Source: Actinobacteria bacterium IMCC26103
GTDB lineage: Bacteria > Actinomycetota > Actinomycetes > Nanopelagicales > Nanopelagicaceae
Direction of reading: 5' to 3'
Length of the DNA stretch: 64,000 bases
NCBI GenBank assembly: GCA_002284875.1
Contig: CP015604.1
Span: 496,001-560,000, forward strand
The position numbers and the translations under genes are program-made. Within the stretch, counting starts at the first letter, position 1. Each line of letters begins with the position of its first letter. The notes under the pieces were generated by a model. It was not told the origin of the DNA and made no database searches. It saw only the letters and a program-made list of their open reading frames with translations. Below are positions 9,954 through 21,137 of the stretch, piece after piece.

Positions 9954-10334
9954 GTGCCAACGATTCAACAACTAGTTCGTCGTGGTCGTGCAGAAAAGAC
10001 TACGAAGACAAATACACCTGCGCTAAAGGGTTCACCTCAGCGTCGCGGTGTATGTACACGTGTTTACACAACAACACCTAAGAAGCCTAACTCTGCGCTT
10101 CGTAAAGTTGCACGTGTTCGTCTAACAAGTGGCATGGAAGTTACTGCGTACATTCCAGGCGAAGGTCACAACCTACAAGAGCACTCCATTGTTCTTGTTC
10201 GCGGTGGTCGCGTAAAAGATCTTCCTGGTGTTCGTTACAAAATTATTCGCGGTTCCCTTGATACACAAGGCGTAAAAAACCGTAAGCAATCACGTTCACG
10301 TTACGGTGCTAAGAGAGAGAAGAAGGCTAGCTAA
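9954..10334 (+). CDS. rpsL: 30S ribosomal protein S12
   Basis: Decoding-centre protein of the small subunit, 126 residues. GTG start at 9954 behind GGAGACG. The decoding loops are intact: [12 protein letters not shown] with K43 and [14 protein letters not shown] with K88, the positions whose change gives streptomycin resistance, so the allele looks sensitive. D89 is the residue methylthiolated in many bacteria. First gene of the str operon; its TAA overlaps the rpsG ATG by one base. Confidence 0.98.
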   Translation: MPTIQQLVRRGRAEKTTKTNTPALKGSPQRRGVCTRVYTTTPKKPNSALRKVARVRLTSGMEVTAYIPGEGHNLQEHSIVLVRGGRVKDLPGVRYKIIRGSLDTQGVKNRKQSRSRYGAKREKKAS

Positions 10335-10804
10335 TGCCACGTAAAGGTCCTGTAGTAAAGAGCCCTGTTGTTGCTGATCCGGTTTACAACTCACCAGTTG
10401 TAACTGCGCTTATCAACCGCGTACTTCTTCATGGCAAGCGTTCAACCGCTGAAAGCATTGTTTACCATGCACTTGAAGGCACTCGCACAAAGACACAGGT
10501 TGATCCACTAATCACTTTGAAGCGCGCACTCGACAACATCAAGCCTGCTGTTGAAGTACGTTCACGTCGCGTTGGTGGAGCTACATACCAAGTACCAGTT
10601 GAAGTAAAAGCTGGTCGTTCAACAACTTTGGCACTTCGCTGGTTAATTGATTACTCACGTTCACGTCGTGAAAAGTCAATGGCAGAGCGTCTAATGAACG
10701 AGCTAATTGATGCATCAAATGGTCTTGGAGCAGCTGTAAAGCGCCGCGAAGATACCCACAAAATGGCAGAAGCAAACAAGGCGTTTGCTCACTACCGCTG
10801 GTAA
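10334..10804 (+). CDS. rpsG: 30S ribosomal protein S7
   Basis: Primary 16S rRNA-binding protein that starts assembly of the 30S head; 156 residues, full length. It begins [20 protein letters not shown] and has the conserved [19 protein letters not shown] and [10 protein letters not shown] segments and the end [15 protein letters not shown]. The one-base overlap with rpsL implies coupled translation. In E. coli, S7 represses its own operon at the S12-S7 junction; here there is no intergenic space for such a site. Confidence 0.98.
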   Translation: MPRKGPVVKSPVVADPVYNSPVVTALINRVLLHGKRSTAESIVYHALEGTRTKTQVDPLITLKRALDNIKPAVEVRSRRVGGATYQVPVEVKAGRSTTLALRWLIDYSRSRREKSMAERLMNELIDASNGLGAAVKRREDTHKMAEANKAFAHYRW

Positions 10805-10847
10805 TTAAGAAACTAAAGAATTCAAAAGTCGAGAAGAGGATAATTAA

Positions 10848-12959
10848 TTGGCAACGTCAACAGTAGAGAAGATCGATCTAGCTACGGTTCGCAACATCGG
10901 AATCATGGCTCACATCGACGCGGGCAAAACCACTACTACTGAACGCATCCTTTTCTACACAGGTATTTCATACAAGATTGGTGAAGTGCACGAAGGTGCC
11001 GCAACCATGGACTGGATGGAACAAGAGCAAGAGCGCGGAATCACAATTACATCTGCAGCAACCACATGTATGTGGAAAGACCATCTCATTAACATTATCG
11101 ATACACCAGGCCACGTTGACTTCACAGTTGAGGTCGAGCGTTCACTTCGTGTTCTCGATGGCGCAGTCGCAGTATTCGATGGCGTAGCCGGTGTTGAACC
11201 ACAATCTGAAACAGTATGGCGCCAAGCAGATCGTTACTCAGTTCCACGTATTTGTTTTATTAACAAGTTAGACCGCACAGGTGCATCATTCGACAAGTGC
11301 GTAGGCATGATCAAGGATCGCCTAAATGCAGTAGCTCTCGTTCTACAACTTCCAATCGGTAACGAATCTGATTTCATCGGTGTTGTCGACCTAATCGCAA
11401 TGAACGCTCTTGTATGGCGTGGCGAAACTAAAAAGGGTGAAGATTACACAATCGAAGCAATTCCAGCAGATATGGCAGATAAGGCTAAGCAAGCTCGCCA
11501 CGAGATGATCGAAACTCTCGCTGAAAATGATGACACCATCATGGAGAAGTACCTTGCAGGAGAAGAACTTTCAGAAGAGGAGATCATCGCCGGTATCCGC
11601 CGCGCAACAATCTCAGCCAAGCTTTCACCAGTTCTAACTGGTTCTGCATTTAAGAACAAGGGCGTACAGCCAATGCTCGATGCAGTAAATCGCTACCTTC
11701 CTTCACCTCTTGATATCGATGCCATCGTCGGTATGGATATGAACGATAAAGAGAAAGAGATGAAGCGTTACCCAAAGAATGAAGAGCCTTTCTCAGCTCT
11801 TGCATTCAAGATCATGACCGATCCACACCTTGGAAAGCTGACATTTATCCGCGTTTACTCAGGTGTACTTGAGACCGGTTCAACAATTCTTAACTCAACT
11901 AAAGATCGCAAAGAGCGCATCGGCAAGATCTACCAGATGCACGCAAACAAGCGCGAAGAACGCGACAATGTTGGCGCCGGAATGATCGTTGCGGTTATGG
12001 GTCTTAAGGACACCACAACAGGTGAGACTCTCTGTGATCCAGCAAAGCCAGTAATCCTGGAATCAATGGATTTCCCAGCGCCAGTTATCTCTGTTGCTAT
12101 TGAGCCAAAGACCAAGGGCGATCAAGAAAAACTCGGCGTTGCAATTCAGCGACTATCTGAAGAAGATCCAACTTTCCACGTAAATACTGATGAAGAAACT
12201 GGCCAGACCATCATCGCTGGTATGGGCGAGCTCCACCTTGAAATCCTCGTAGACCGTATGCGTCGCGAATTTAAGGTTGAAGCAAACGTTGGTAAGCCAC
12301 AAGTTGCTTACCGCGAAACACTTCGCAAAGCAGTTGCTCGTCACGATTACACACACAAGAAGCAGACCGGTGGTTCAGGTCAGTTCGCAAAGATTCAGAT
12401 CGCAATCGAGCCACTTCCAACCGGTCAGGTTGAAGGCGGTTACGAGTTCGTAAACAAGATCACTGGTGGTCGCGTTCCACGCGAGTACATCCCTTCAGTT
12501 GATGCCGGTTGCCGTGAAGCAATGACCGCAGGTCCGCTTGCTGGCTACCCACTTACAGATGTACGAGTAACTCTTCTTGACGGCGCGTATCACGATGTTG
12601 ACTCATCGGAGCTCGCTTTCAAGGTGGCTGGTATCGCAGCATTTAAGGAAGCAGCAAAACTTGCTGATCCTGCAATTCTCGAACCAGTGATGCGCGTCGA
12701 AGTTGTTACCCCTGAAGACTTCATGGGTGATGTCATCGGCGACATCAACAGTCGTCGTGGCCAAATTCAGGCCATGGATGAGCGGTCAGGTGCCCGCGTT
12801 GTTAGGGCGCTAGTTCCGTTGTCAGAGATGTTCGGCTATGTCGGAGATCTCCGCTCCAGAACACAAGGTCGCGCGAGCTACAGCATGGAATTCGATTCTT
12901 ATGCCGAAGTTCCAGGCAATGTGATGAAAGAAATCATCGCAAAAGTTCGTGGCGAATAA
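10848..12959 (+). CDS. fusA: Elongation factor G
   Basis: Ribosomal translocase GTPase, 703 residues. TTG start at 10848 with GAGAAGAGGA (10831-10840) upstream. GTPase motifs are visible: G1 AHIDAGKTT (21-29), G3 DTPGH and G4 NKLD. Domains II-V follow, with [18 protein letters not shown] in domain III and the C-terminal [13 protein letters not shown] in domain V. Third gene of the str operon, 43 bases after rpsG. Confidence 0.98.
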   Translation: MATSTVEKIDLATVRNIGIMAHIDAGKTTTTERILFYTGISYKIGEVHEGAATMDWMEQEQERGITITSAATTCMWKDHLINIIDTPGHVDFTVEVERSLRVLDGAVAVFDGVAGVEPQSETVWRQADRYSVPRICFINKLDRTGASFDKCVGMIKDRLNAVALVLQLPIGNESDFIGVVDLIAMNALVWRGETKKGEDYTIEAIPADMADKAKQARHEMIETLAENDDTIMEKYLAGEELSEEEIIAGIRRATISAKLSPVLTGSAFKNKGVQPMLDAVNRYLPSPLDIDAIVGMDMNDKEKEMKRYPKNEEPFSALAFKIMTDPHLGKLTFIRVYSGVLETGSTILNSTKDRKERIGKIYQMHANKREERDNVGAGMIVAVMGLKDTTTGETLCDPAKPVILESMDFPAPVISVAIEPKTKGDQEKLGVAIQRLSEEDPTFHVNTDEETGQTIIAGMGELHLEILVDRMRREFKVEANVGKPQVAYRETLRKAVARHDYTHKKQTGGSGQFAKIQIAIEPLPTGQVEGGYEFVNKITGGRVPREYIPSVDAGCREAMTAGPLAGYPLTDVRVTLLDGAYHDVDSSELAFKVAGIAAFKEAAKLADPAILEPVMRVEVVTPEDFMGDVIGDINSRRGQIQAMDERSGARVVRALVPLSEMFGYVGDLRSRTQGRASYSMEFDSYAEVPGNVMKEIIAKVRGE

Positions 12960-13023
12960 CCCTAAACAAATCAAAAAGCACAACCCCTAATAACTAGCAC
13001 TAGGAAACGAAAGAGGAAACAAA

Positions 13024-14217
13024 ATGGCAAAAGCCAAGTTCGAGCGCACTAAGCCGCACGTAAACATCGGCACCATTGGCCACATCGATCACGGTAAGAC
13101 AACTCTTACTGCTGCGATCTCCAAGGTGTTGCATGACAAGTACCCAACCCTTAACGCAGCAACAGCATTCTCTGATATCGATAAGGCGCCAGAAGAGCGT
13201 CAACGCGGTATCACGATTTCTATTGCTCACATCGAATACCAAACTGAAAAGCGTCACTACGCACACGTTGACTGCCCAGGCCACGCTGACTACATCAAGA
13301 ACATGATCACTGGTGCTGCACAGATGGACGGCGCAATTCTCGTAGTAGCTGCAACAGATGGTCCAATGCCACAGACAAAGGAGCACGTACTTCTTGCTCG
13401 TCAAGTTGGCGTTCCATCAATCGTTGTTGCTCTTAACAAGTCAGATATGGTCGATGACGAAGAAATTCTTGAACTCGTTGAAATGGAAGTTCGCGAACTT
13501 CTATCTAAGTACGAGTTCCCAGGCGATGACACTCCAATCGTTCGCATCTCAGCACTTAAGGCTCTCGAAGGAGACGCTGCATGGGCAGAGAAGATCGTGG
13601 AGCTCATGGATGCAGTAGATGCATTCATCCCACAGCCAGCACGCGAAATCGACAAGCCATTCCTTATGCCAGTTGAAGACGTTTTCACAATCACAGGTCG
13701 TGGAACTGTTATCACCGGTCGTATCGAGCGCGGTGTCGTAAAGGTCAACGAAGAAGTTGAAATCGTTGGTATCCGCACTGAAGCTCAGAAGACAACTGTT
13801 ACAGGCGTTGAAATGTTCCGTAAGTTGCTCGATGAAGGTCAGGCTGGCGAGAACGTCGGTCTTCTTCTTCGTGGACTAAAGCGTGAAGATGTAGAGCGTG
13901 GTCAGGTTGTTTGCAAGCCTGGCTCAATCACACCTCACACAGAGTTCGATGCATCTGCATACATCCTTTCAAAGGATGAAGGCGGTCGTCACACTCCATT
14001 CTTTAACAACTACCGTCCACAGTTCTACTTCCGTACAACTGACGTGACTGGCGTAGTAACTCTTCCAGAAGGCACCGAAATGGTTATGCCTGGCGATAAC
14101 ACTGAAATGGCTGTACAGCTAATTCAACCAATCGCTATGGAAGAAGGACTTCGCTTTGCGATCCGCGAAGGTGGCCGCACAGTAGGTGCAGGTCGCGTTA
14201 CAAAGATCAAGAAGTAA
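13024..14217 (+). CDS. tuf: Elongation factor Tu
   Basis: GTPase that delivers aminoacyl-tRNA to the ribosome, 397 residues. Motifs: GHIDHGKTT (G1), DCPGHADY (G3) and NKSD (G4); domain II starts near [22 protein letters not shown]; the C-terminus is [22 protein letters not shown] lies before the ATG. It ends the str operon, 64 bases after fusA, and is followed by a strong hairpin. Confidence 0.99.
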   Translation: MAKAKFERTKPHVNIGTIGHIDHGKTTLTAAISKVLHDKYPTLNAATAFSDIDKAPEERQRGITISIAHIEYQTEKRHYAHVDCPGHADYIKNMITGAAQMDGAILVVAATDGPMPQTKEHVLLARQVGVPSIVVALNKSDMVDDEEILELVEMEVRELLSKYEFPGDDTPIVRISALKALEGDAAWAEKIVELMDAVDAFIPQPAREIDKPFLMPVEDVFTITGRGTVITGRIERGVVKVNEEVEIVGIRTEAQKTTVTGVEMFRKLLDEGQAGENVGLLLRGLKREDVERGQVVCKPGSITPHTEFDASAYILSKDEGGRHTPFFNNYRPQFYFRTTDVTGVVTLPEGTEMVMPGDNTEMAVQLIQPIAMEEGLRFAIREGGRTVGAGRVTKIKK

Positions 14218-14231
14218 CTAGTACTTGTGGG

Positions 14232-14265
14232 ATCTGGCGGACGACAACTGCGTTGTCCGCCAGAT
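14232..14265 (+). terminator. Terminator-like hairpin after tuf, without T run
   Basis: A perfect 11-bp stem: ATCTGGCGGAC (14232-14242) with GTCCGCCAGAT (14255-14265), loop of 12 bases that can fold further. It is followed by AGCACAAATATAAAG rather than a T tract. It may be a U-poor terminator or an mRNA 3'-end stabiliser between the str and S10 operons. Confidence 0.6.
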
Positions 14266-14351
14266 AGCACAAATATAAAGAGTTAAAAGAAGTTGTAAAA
14301 GCTTGAAAATTAAAAATTAACGAAGCACTAAAAACGAAAGAGGAGAACGAC

Positions 14352-14660
14352 ATGGCGGGACAAAAGATCCGCATTCGACTCAAGGCCTATGACCATGAGG
14401 TGATTGACTCATCAGCGAAGAAAATCGTTGAGACAGTCGAGCGCACAGGTGCAACGGTCGCGGGTCCAGTGCCGCTACCAACAGAGAAGAACACGTATTG
14501 CGTGATTCGCTCTCCTCACAAATATAAGGACAGCCGCGAGCACTTCGAGATGCGCACACATAAGCGCCTAATCGACATCATCGATCCAACACCTAAAACT
14601 GTTGATTCATTGATGCGTCTTGACTTGCCAGCTGGCGTCGACATCGAGATAAAGCTCTAA
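14352..14660 (+). CDS. rpsJ: 30S ribosomal protein S10
   Basis: Small-subunit head protein (NusE), which also takes part in transcription antitermination; 102 residues, full length. It begins [19 protein letters not shown] and has the conserved [34 protein letters not shown] block. AGAGGAGA precedes the ATG. First gene of the S10 operon; the AT-rich 86 bases between the tuf hairpin and this gene probably hold the promoter, but I see no convincing -35/-10 pair. Confidence 0.98.
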   Translation: MAGQKIRIRLKAYDHEVIDSSAKKIVETVERTGATVAGPVPLPTEKNTYCVIRSPHKYKDSREHFEMRTHKRLIDIIDPTPKTVDSLMRLDLPAGVDIEIKL

Positions 14661-14676
14661 GGAAAGGACGAGAAAC

Positions 14677-15375
14677 ATGACATATACAACTCAATCTGCC
14701 GGCTCGTCCATTAAGGGCGTACTCGGTAAGAAGCTCGGAATGACACAAGTTTTCGATGCCAACAACAAGATGATTCCTGTGACTGTAGTTTCAGTTGAAT
14801 CATGTGTTGTTACGCAAATTCGCACACCTGAAAAGGATGGCTACTCAGCCGTGCAACTTGCCTACGGTGCAATCGATCCAAAGAAAATTTCAAAGCCGCT
14901 AACTGGCCACTATGCAAAGGCAGGCGTCACTCCTCGTCGCTCCGTTGCAGAACTGCGCACACTTTCAGCAGCTGAATACACAGTTGGCCAAGAAATCGGC
15001 GCAACAACATTTTCTGCCGGAGACATCGTTGATGCAACTGGCACAAGCACAGGTAAAGGAACTGCTGGTGTTATGAAGCGCCACGGTTTCGGTGGTCTTG
15101 GTTCATCTCACGGTGTTGATCGTAAGCACCGTATGCCAGGTTCAATCGGTGCTTGCTCAACACCAGGTCGCGTATTCAAGGGAATGCGCATGATGGGCCG
15201 CATGGGTGCTGAGAAAGTCACAACACAGAATCTTCTCGTGCAATCTGTTGATGCAGAGAACAACTTGCTACTAATCAAGGGTTCAGTTCCTGGTCCTGAC
15301 GGTGCATTGGTGTTCATCCGCTCAGCTGCCAAGAAGGCAATCTTCGAGACAGCATCAGGAAAGGTTGGTGCATAA
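14677..15375 (+). CDS. rplC: 50S ribosomal protein L3
   Basis: Early-assembly 23S-binding protein near the peptidyl transferase centre, 232 residues. GGAAAGGA precedes the ATG. It shows the start [14 protein letters not shown] and the conserved central loop [20 protein letters not shown] ... [14 protein letters not shown] that reaches the catalytic core. It has a short N-terminal extension (about ten residues) compared with E. coli. Gap to rpsJ is 16 bases. Confidence 0.98.
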   Translation: MTYTTQSAGSSIKGVLGKKLGMTQVFDANNKMIPVTVVSVESCVVTQIRTPEKDGYSAVQLAYGAIDPKKISKPLTGHYAKAGVTPRRSVAELRTLSAAEYTVGQEIGATTFSAGDIVDATGTSTGKGTAGVMKRHGFGGLGSSHGVDRKHRMPGSIGACSTPGRVFKGMRMMGRMGAEKVTTQNLLVQSVDAENNLLLIKGSVPGPDGALVFIRSAAKKAIFETASGKVGA

Positions 15376-15377
15376 CC

Positions 15378-16049
15378 ATGGCGCTTACCGTTGAAGTTAA
15401 GAACGCATCGGGGCAGAAAGTTGGAAGCGTTGATCTTCCATCTGAAATCTTTGATGCACAGACAAATATTCCTTTGATCCACCAAGTCGTAACAGCGCAA
15501 CTTGCCGCTGCACGTCAAGGAACTCAAAAGGCTAAGAACCGTGGTGAAACTTCTGGTTCAGGTAAGAAACCGTTTAAGCAGAAAGGAACCGGCCGCGCCC
15601 GTCAGGGTTCGATACGCGCTCCATTGCAACGCGGTGGCGGTGCAGCTCACGCTGTTCGTCCACGTTCTTACTTCCAGCGCACCCCAAAGAAGATGATCGC
15701 ACAAGCACTTCGCGGCGTCCTCTCTGATCGTCAACGTAACGAACGCATTCACGTGATTGATTCTGTTACAGCAGCTCCTTCAACAAAGGCAGCGCTAGCC
15801 GCAGTTCGTCAATTCTCAACACGTAAAAATCTCTTAGTTGTTGTCTCACGTAAGGAAGACGCTGCATGGCGTTCACTTCGTAACGCTGATGATCTTCACC
15901 TATTAGTTCCAGATCAGCTAAATGCATACGACATCCTCAAGAGCGATGACGTGGTCTTCTCAGAAGCTGCGATCAACGATTTCCTTGCGGCAAAGGCAGC
16001 CGGTAAGTCTGTTAAGTCTGTTGCACGCGAGAGTGAGGTAACAGCATGA
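15378..16049 (+). CDS. rplD: 50S ribosomal protein L4
   Basis: Lines the exit tunnel of the large subunit; 223 residues. The tunnel loop shows [23 protein letters not shown]. The E. coli homologue also represses the S10 operon; no matching leader can be recognised here. It starts two bases after rplC and overlaps rplW by four bases. Confidence 0.98.
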   Translation: MALTVEVKNASGQKVGSVDLPSEIFDAQTNIPLIHQVVTAQLAAARQGTQKAKNRGETSGSGKKPFKQKGTGRARQGSIRAPLQRGGGAAHAVRPRSYFQRTPKKMIAQALRGVLSDRQRNERIHVIDSVTAAPSTKAALAAVRQFSTRKNLLVVVSRKEDAAWRSLRNADDLHLLVPDQLNAYDILKSDDVVFSEAAINDFLAAKAAGKSVKSVARESEVTA

Positions 16050-16339
16050 AAGACCACCGCGACGTCTTGGTAGCGCCAGTTGTTTCTGAAAAGAGCTACG
16101 GGTTGCTAGACGAGAACAAGTACACATTCATTGTTGCTCCAGATGCCAACAAGACTGAGATCAAGATCGCAGTCGAGAAAGTTTTCGGAGTTAAGGTCAT
16201 CAGTGTTAACACTATGAACCGAGTTGGAAAGAATAAGCGCACACGATTTGGTGATGGAAAGCGCAAAGACACAAAGCGAGCAATCGTTCATGTGGCCGCT
16301 GGCGACCGTATCGACATCTTCGGAGGTCCCGTTTCGTAA
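16046..16339 (+). CDS. rplW: 50S ribosomal protein L23
   Basis: Tunnel-exit protein that docks trigger factor and SRP, 97 residues. It begins [28 protein letters not shown] and contains [21 protein letters not shown]. The ATGA overlap with rplD indicates translational coupling. Confidence 0.97.
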   Translation: MKDHRDVLVAPVVSEKSYGLLDENKYTFIVAPDANKTEIKIAVEKVFGVKVISVNTMNRVGKNKRTRFGDGKRKDTKRAIVHVAAGDRIDIFGGPVS

Positions 16340-16379
16340 GGGCAACCTGACGAATAGGGATTTCTAGAAAAGGATCATC

Positions 16380-17213
16380 ATGGCACTTCGTAAACTCAAG
16401 CCAACGACCCCTGGTCAACGCGGCGCAAGCGTTCCTGATTTCGCTGAAATCACACGCACAACTCCTGAAAAGTCATTGGTTCGTCCAATTCACTCAAAGG
16501 GTGGACGTAACAACCAAGGTCGCATCACTGTTCGTCACCAAGGTGGCGGTCACAAGCGTGCTTACCGTCTAATCGATTTCGTTCGTAACGATAAAGATGG
16601 CGTTCCAGCAAAGGTCGCTCATATCGAATACGACCCAAACCGCACAGCGCGTATCGCACTTCTTCACTATGCAGATGGAGAAAAGCGTTACATCATCGCT
16701 CCAAATAAACTTGAGCAAGGTGCAACAGTTGAGAACGGTCCAAAGGCCGATATCAAACCTGGAAACAACTTGCCTCTTCGCAACATCCCAGTTGGTACAA
16801 CCATCCACGCAATTGAACTTCGCCCAGGCGGAGGAGCAAAGATTGGTCGCTCTGCAGGAGCATCAGTTCAGCTAGTTGCTAAAGAAGGTGCGTATGCACA
16901 ACTTCGTATGCCTTCCGGTGAAATCCGTAACGTAGACGTTCGTTGCCGCGCAACTGTTGGTGAAGTTGGAAACGCAGAACAATCAAATATCAACTACGGA
17001 AAAGCAGGCCGCAAGCGTTGGTTGGGTATTCGCCCATCTGTTCGTGGTGTTGTTATGAACCCAGTAGATCACCCACACGGTGGTGGTGAAGGTAAGACCT
17101 CTGGTGGACGTCACCCAGTGACTCCATGGGGTAAGCCTGAAGCACGTACCCGTAAGAAGAAAGCATCTGATTCCATGATCGTCCGTCGTCGCAAGTCGAA
17201 CAAGAAGCGGTAG
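16380..17213 (+). CDS. rplB: 50S ribosomal protein L2
   Basis: Large-subunit protein needed for subunit joining and peptidyl transfer, 277 residues. The conserved [14 protein letters not shown] loop with the essential His is intact, as are [15 protein letters not shown] and [24 protein letters not shown] precedes the ATG at 16380. Member of the S10 operon. Confidence 0.99.
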   Translation: MALRKLKPTTPGQRGASVPDFAEITRTTPEKSLVRPIHSKGGRNNQGRITVRHQGGGHKRAYRLIDFVRNDKDGVPAKVAHIEYDPNRTARIALLHYADGEKRYIIAPNKLEQGATVENGPKADIKPGNNLPLRNIPVGTTIHAIELRPGGGAKIGRSAGASVQLVAKEGAYAQLRMPSGEIRNVDVRCRATVGEVGNAEQSNINYGKAGRKRWLGIRPSVRGVVMNPVDHPHGGGEGKTSGGRHPVTPWGKPEARTRKKKASDSMIVRRRKSNKKR

Positions 17214-17225
17214 GAGAGAACCCTT

Positions 17226-17507
17226 ATGCCAAGAAGTCTCAAGAAGGGTCCATTCGTTGATGGACATCTCACCAAGAAGGTGGATGCACAGAACGAAGCC
17301 AACACTAAGAACGTGATCAAGACCTGGTCACGCCGCTCAATGATCATTCCTTCAATGATCGGACACACAATTGCAGTACACGATGGCCGCAAGCACGTTC
17401 CGGTTTTCGTTACTGACGCAATGATCGGACACAAGCTTGGTGAGTTCTCACCAACTCGTACATTCCGCGGACACGTTAAAGATGATCGGAGAGCAACTCG
17501 TGCCTAA
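17226..17507 (+). CDS. rpsS: 30S ribosomal protein S19
   Basis: Head protein of the small subunit at the intersubunit bridge, 93 residues. It shows [41 protein letters not shown] and the C-terminal [20 protein letters not shown] precedes it. Its last eight bases overlap the rplV start. Confidence 0.98.
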   Translation: MPRSLKKGPFVDGHLTKKVDAQNEANTKNVIKTWSRRSMIIPSMIGHTIAVHDGRKHVPVFVTDAMIGHKLGEFSPTRTFRGHVKDDRRATRA

Positions 17508-17952
17508 TACAGAAGATGCACTGATCGCTCGCGCAATCTTGCGCGACATCCGCCACACTCCACAGAAGGCTCGTCGTATCGTCGACTTGGTTCGTGGAAT
17601 GCGCGCTGATGAAGCACTTAACGTTCTCAAGTTTGCACCACAGGCTGCAGGCTCTGATGTTTACACACTCCTTAATTCTGCAATCGCAAATGCCAAGGCT
17701 AAGAACCCAGCAATTCGCGATGCGTCTGAGCTCTGGGTTGTTGAAGCTCTCGTTGACGAGGGTCGCACAATGAAGCGTTTTCGCCCACGTGCTCAAGGTC
17801 GCGGTTTCCGTATCTTGAAGCGCTCCAGCCACATCTCAGTTGCAGTAAGTGATGTAAAGGCGACAAGCAAAGACATTTCACGTACATCAACCAAGGTTCA
17901 AACACGTAATCCAAAGCGTGCTGAAGTTTCAGCGAAGGGAGCGACCAAGTAA
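17500..17952 (+). CDS. rplV: 50S ribosomal protein L22
   Basis: Tunnel-lining protein, 150 residues from the GTG start at 17500. I chose this start because GGAGAG (17488-17493) sits six bases upstream and the protein then begins [17 protein letters not shown]. Upstream in-frame starts at 17437 and 17482 would lie inside rpsS. Conserved features are [14 protein letters not shown], the L22 beta-hairpin region [15 protein letters not shown] and [11 protein letters not shown]. The Lys/Arg-rich C-terminal tail is longer than in E. coli. It overlaps rpsS by 8 nt and rpsC by 1 nt. Confidence 0.96.
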   Translation: MPNTEDALIARAILRDIRHTPQKARRIVDLVRGMRADEALNVLKFAPQAAGSDVYTLLNSAIANAKAKNPAIRDASELWVVEALVDEGRTMKRFRPRAQGRGFRILKRSSHISVAVSDVKATSKDISRTSTKVQTRNPKRAEVSAKGATK

Positions 17953-18740
17953 TGGGTCAAAAAGTTAACCCACACGGGTTCCGCCTCGGCATCACAACTG
18001 AATTCAAATCACGTTGGTATGCAGACAAGCTTTACAAGGATTACGTCAAGGAAGATGTCGAAATCCGTCGCATGATGCAGAAAGGTATGGAGCGCGCAGG
18101 CGTATCTCGTATTGAGATCGAACGTACTCGCGATCGCGTCCGTATCGATCTACACACTGCACGTCCTGGCATCGTTATCGGTCGCCGCGGACAAGAAGCT
18201 GACGTTCTGCGTCAGAAGCTTGAGAAGCTAACTGGCAAGCAAGTACAGCTCAACATTCTCGAAGTTAAGAACCCAGAGATTGATGCGCAACTTGTTGCAC
18301 AAGGAATTGCAGAACAACTCGCTGCGCGTGTTTCATTCCGTCGCGCAATGAAGAAGTCAATGCAGTCAGCAATGAAGGCTGGCGCACAGGGCATTCGTGT
18401 TCAGTGCGGTGGTCGTCTAGGTGGCGCAGAAATGTCACGTTCTGAGTTCTACCGTGAAGGTCGCGTACCTCTACACACACTTCGCGCTGATATTGATTAC
18501 GGTTTCTACGAAGCCGCAACCACATTCGGTCGCTTGGGTGTAAAGGTTTGGATCTACAAGGGCGAAGTTATCGGTTCACGTGCAGAGCGCGCAGAAAAGG
18601 CACTTGCTGAAGCGCGCGCACCAAAGCCAGAACGTCGCGGACCTCGTTCACCTCGCGCACCACGCGGTGAAGTCACAACGACTCAGGCACCAGTAGCAGT
18701 AGCCGCAACACCAGTAGCAACTGAAGGAGGCGAGGCGTAA
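17952..18740 (+). CDS. rpsC: 30S ribosomal protein S3
   Basis: Small-subunit protein at the mRNA entry channel, 262 residues. The type-II KH domain carries the GRRG loop in [10 protein letters not shown] (about residues 76-85). The C-terminal domain includes [33 protein letters not shown]. After about residue 220 there is an Ala/Pro/Arg-rich tail typical of actinobacterial S3. It overlaps rplV by one base. Confidence 0.98.
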   Translation: MGQKVNPHGFRLGITTEFKSRWYADKLYKDYVKEDVEIRRMMQKGMERAGVSRIEIERTRDRVRIDLHTARPGIVIGRRGQEADVLRQKLEKLTGKQVQLNILEVKNPEIDAQLVAQGIAEQLAARVSFRRAMKKSMQSAMKAGAQGIRVQCGGRLGGAEMSRSEFYREGRVPLHTLRADIDYGFYEAATTFGRLGVKVWIYKGEVIGSRAERAEKALAEARAPKPERRGPRSPRAPRGEVTTTQAPVAVAATPVATEGGEA

Positions 18741-19154
18741 ATGTTAATTCCTCGTAAGGTCAAGCACCGTAAGCAGCACCACCCATCGCGTTCAGGCGCA
18801 TCAAAAGGTGGAACAGCTGTTGCATTCGGTGACTTTGGTATCCAAGCTCTCGAGCCTGCATACGTAACCAACCGTCAGATTGAAGCCGCTCGTATTGCGA
18901 TGACTCGTTATATCAAGCGTGGTGGAAAGGTTTGGATCAATATTTATCCAGATCGTCCAATCACCAAGAAGCCTGCTGAAACTCGTATGGGTTCTGGTAA
19001 GGGTTCTCCAGAATGGTGGATTGCAAACGTGAAGCCAGGTCGCATCATGTTTGAAATCTCAGGAGTAACAGAAGCGATTGCAAATGAAGCTATGCGTCTT
19101 GCAATTCATAAGCTTCCAATGAAATGTCGTGTTGTAAAGCGTGAGGAGGCATAA
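18741..19154 (+). CDS. rplP: 50S ribosomal protein L16
   Basis: Large-subunit protein at the A-site tRNA elbow, 137 residues. Motifs: [48 protein letters not shown] and [13 protein letters not shown]. It starts directly after the rpsC stop, with GAAGGAGG inside the rpsC end as ribosome site. Confidence 0.98.
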   Translation: MLIPRKVKHRKQHHPSRSGASKGGTAVAFGDFGIQALEPAYVTNRQIEAARIAMTRYIKRGGKVWINIYPDRPITKKPAETRMGSGKGSPEWWIANVKPGRIMFEISGVTEAIANEAMRLAIHKLPMKCRVVKREEA

Positions 19155-19155
19155 A

Positions 19156-19368
19156 GTGGCAAACATCAATGAAGAGCTACGCCAGTTATCAGATGACGAA
19201 CTAGCATCAAAGTTGCGTGAAGGTAAAGAAGAACTCTTTAACTTGCGCTTCCAAGCAGCTACAGGTCAACTCGAATCACACGGTCGCCTCGGAGCAGTCC
19301 GCAAGGAGATCGCACGTCTTTACACAATTATCCGCGAACGCGAACTAGGAATCGGAGGCGCTGCCTAA
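19156..19368 (+). CDS. rpmC: 50S ribosomal protein L29
   Basis: Tunnel-exit protein next to L23, 70 residues from the GTG at 19156. GAGGAGG (19143-19149) lies six bases upstream, which favours this start over the GTG at 19141 inside rplP. The sequence [36 protein letters not shown] is typical. One-base overlap with rpsQ. Confidence 0.95.
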   Translation: MANINEELRQLSDDELASKLREGKEELFNLRFQAATGQLESHGRLGAVRKEIARLYTIIRERELGIGGAA

Positions 19369-19631
19369 TGACTACCGTAGATCGCGCAGATCGCAAGACA
19401 CGTGAAGGCATTGTCATTTCCGACAAGATGGATAAGACGATCACCGTTGAAGTTTCAAACCGCGTAAAGCACGGTATGTACTCAAAGGTGCTCTCTCGTT
19501 CAACAAAGCTAAAGGCTCACGACGAGACCAATAGCGCCGGTACTGGAGATCGCGTCCTCATCATGGAGACCCGACCAATTTCAGCATCAAAGCGCTGGCG
19601 TCTAGTTTCAATTATCGAGAAAGCTAAGTAA
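19368..19631 (+). CDS. rpsQ: 30S ribosomal protein S17
   Basis: Early-assembly 16S rRNA-binding protein, 87 residues. It shows the OB-fold core [16 protein letters not shown], the loop [19 protein letters not shown] and [21 protein letters not shown]. It overlaps rpmC by one base and is followed 15 bases later by rplN. Confidence 0.98.
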   Translation: MTTVDRADRKTREGIVISDKMDKTITVEVSNRVKHGMYSKVLSRSTKLKAHDETNSAGTGDRVLIMETRPISASKRWRLVSIIEKAK

Positions 19632-19646
19632 GGGGCAGGATAAAAA

Positions 19647-20015
19647 ATGATTCAACAAGAATCGCGCCTACGCGTCGCGGATAACACAGGAGCTAAAGAG
19701 CTTCTCTGTATTCGTGTTCTCGGTGGCTCCTCCCGTCGCTACGCCGGTATCGGAGACATCATCGTCTGTTCAGTCAAGGATGCAATCCCTGGTGGACAAG
19801 TTAAGAAGGGTGAAGTCGTTAAGGCTGTCATCGTTCGTACAGTTAAGGAACGTCGTCGTCCAGATGGTTCTTACATTAAATTTGATGAGAACGCAGCAGT
19901 CATCCTTAAAGCAGATGGCGAACCTCGCGGAACTCGTATCTTCGGACCGGTTGCTCGCGAACTCCGCGACAAGAAGTTTATGAAGATAATTTCACTCGCT
20001 CCGGAGGTGCTATAA
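19647..20015 (+). CDS. rplN: 50S ribosomal protein L14
   Basis: Large-subunit protein at intersubunit bridge B8, 122 residues. It begins [33 protein letters not shown] and has the conserved DENAAVIL and [13 protein letters not shown] segments. AGGGGCAGGA precedes the ATG. First gene of the classical spc block, in the same transcript as the S10 genes. Confidence 0.99.
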   Translation: MIQQESRLRVADNTGAKELLCIRVLGGSSRRYAGIGDIIVCSVKDAIPGGQVKKGEVVKAVIVRTVKERRRPDGSYIKFDENAAVILKADGEPRGTRIFGPVARELRDKKFMKIISLAPEVL

Positions 20016-20017
20016 CC

Positions 20018-20329
20018 ATGGCGAAGATTAAGAAAGATGACACTGTGCTCGTAATCGCTGGCAAGAACAAGGGCGTTACAGGCAAGGTCCTCGATGTTGA
20101 TAAGAACCGCATCCTTGTTGAAGGTGTTAACCGCGTACAGCGCCACACCAAAGAGTCAACAACCGAACGCGGCGTCAAGGTTGGCGGAATCGTTACTGCA
20201 GAAGCATCGATCCACATCTCAAATGTCATGATCGTTGATGCCGATGGCAAGGGAACTCGCCTTGGTGTTCGCAAAGATGACGAAGGCAAGAACGTTCGCA
20301 TCTCTCGTCGCACCGGAAAGGACATCTAA
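20018..20329 (+). CDS. rplX: 50S ribosomal protein L24
   Basis: Assembly-initiator protein of the large subunit, 103 residues. It contains the KOW motif near [19 protein letters not shown], then [16 protein letters not shown]-like sequence and the end [10 protein letters not shown] strong GGAGGTG ribosome site lies inside the end of rplN. One-base overlap with rplE. Confidence 0.98.
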   Translation: MAKIKKDDTVLVIAGKNKGVTGKVLDVDKNRILVEGVNRVQRHTKESTTERGVKVGGIVTAEASIHISNVMIVDADGKGTRLGVRKDDEGKNVRISRRTGKDI

Positions 20330-20886
20330 TGTCAACAACAACTGATGTTCGCTTAAAGGCCCGCTACCGCAGCGAAATCGCTGGCGCGCTAAAGACCCAA
20401 TTTGGATATAAGAATCCAATGCAGATTCCAACGCTCGTAAAGATCGTTGTAAATATGGGTGTTGGCGAAGCAGCTCGTGATTCAAAGTTGATCGAAGGCG
20501 CAGTCCGCGATCTAGCAATCATCACAGGCCAGAAGCCACAAGTAACCAAGTCTCGTAAATCAATTGCGCAATTTAAGCTCCGCGAAAATATGCCAATTGG
20601 TGCACACGTCACAATGCGTGGAGATCGTATGTGGGAGTTCGCAGATCGCCTACTTTCAATCTCTCTTCCACGTATCCGCGACTTCCGTGGACTCTCACCT
20701 AAGCAATTCGACGGAAACGGAAACTACACATTCGGTCTAACCGAACAAGTTGTATTCCCAGAAATCGAACAAGATAAGGTCGATCGCCCACGCGGTATGG
20801 ATATCACTGTTGTAACCACAGCAAAGAACGATGAAGAAGGTCGCGCACTCTTGAAGATGCTCGGTTTTCCTTTCAAGGAGGCATAA
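20329..20886 (+). CDS. rplE: 50S ribosomal protein L5
   Basis: 5S rRNA-binding protein of the central protuberance, 185 residues. It shows [43 protein letters not shown] and [21 protein letters not shown]. It overlaps rplX by one base; rpsN begins two bases after its stop. Confidence 0.99.
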   Translation: MSTTTDVRLKARYRSEIAGALKTQFGYKNPMQIPTLVKIVVNMGVGEAARDSKLIEGAVRDLAIITGQKPQVTKSRKSIAQFKLRENMPIGAHVTMRGDRMWEFADRLLSISLPRIRDFRGLSPKQFDGNGNYTFGLTEQVVFPEIEQDKVDRPRGMDITVVTTAKNDEEGRALLKMLGFPFKEA

Positions 20887-20888
20887 GA

Positions 20889-21074
20889 ATGGCTAAAACA
20901 TCACTCAAGGTTAAAGCTGCTCGCAAGCCAAAGTTCAAAGTCCGTGGCTATACACGTTGTCAGCGTTGCGGCCGTCCGCACTCTGTCTATCAAAAGTTTG
21001 GAATTTGCCGCGTCTGTTTCCGTGAAATGGCGCACCGTGGTGAACTCCCAGGCATAACAAAAGCAAGCTGGTAA
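20889..21074 (+). CDS. rpsN: 30S ribosomal protein S14, zinc-binding type Z
   Basis: Small-subunit head protein, 61 residues, the short zinc-binding form. C24, C27, C40 and C43 form the CxxC...CxxC zinc site. It ends with the conserved [13 protein letters not shown] near-perfect AAGGAGG ribosome site lies in the end of rplE. The zinc form agrees with the zinc forms of S4 and L36 in this window. Confidence 0.98.
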   Translation: MAKTSLKVKAARKPKFKVRGYTRCQRCGRPHSVYQKFGICRVCFREMAHRGELPGITKASW

Positions 21075-21092
21075 TTACTACAACGAAGAAAG

Positions 21093-21137
21093 TCCAAGCA
21101 GATCGCTTGGATACTATTTCGAGAAAGGCCATAGGCC
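21093..21137 (+). promoter_or_regulatory. Two hairpins before rpsH
   Basis: TCCAAGC (21093-21099) pairs with GCTTGGA (21105-21111) around a 5-base loop. Then GGCC (21127-21130), ATA, GGCC (21134-21137) forms a small stem that covers the end of the likely ribosome site GAGAAAGG, five bases before the rpsH ATG. This is the longest gap in the otherwise fused spc block, so local control of rpsH translation is plausible. Confidence 0.4.

Noticed and set aside
13000-13404. Long open frame on the minus strand inside tuf
   Set aside because: It is antisense to a highly conserved gene, has a Cys/Val-rich composition without domain logic, and has no promoter or ribosome site. It is a by-product of tuf codon use.
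14266-14351. Promoter for the S10 operon
   Set aside because: The region is AT-rich and offers several TTGnnn and TAnnnT words, but none at a convincing 16-18 base spacing.
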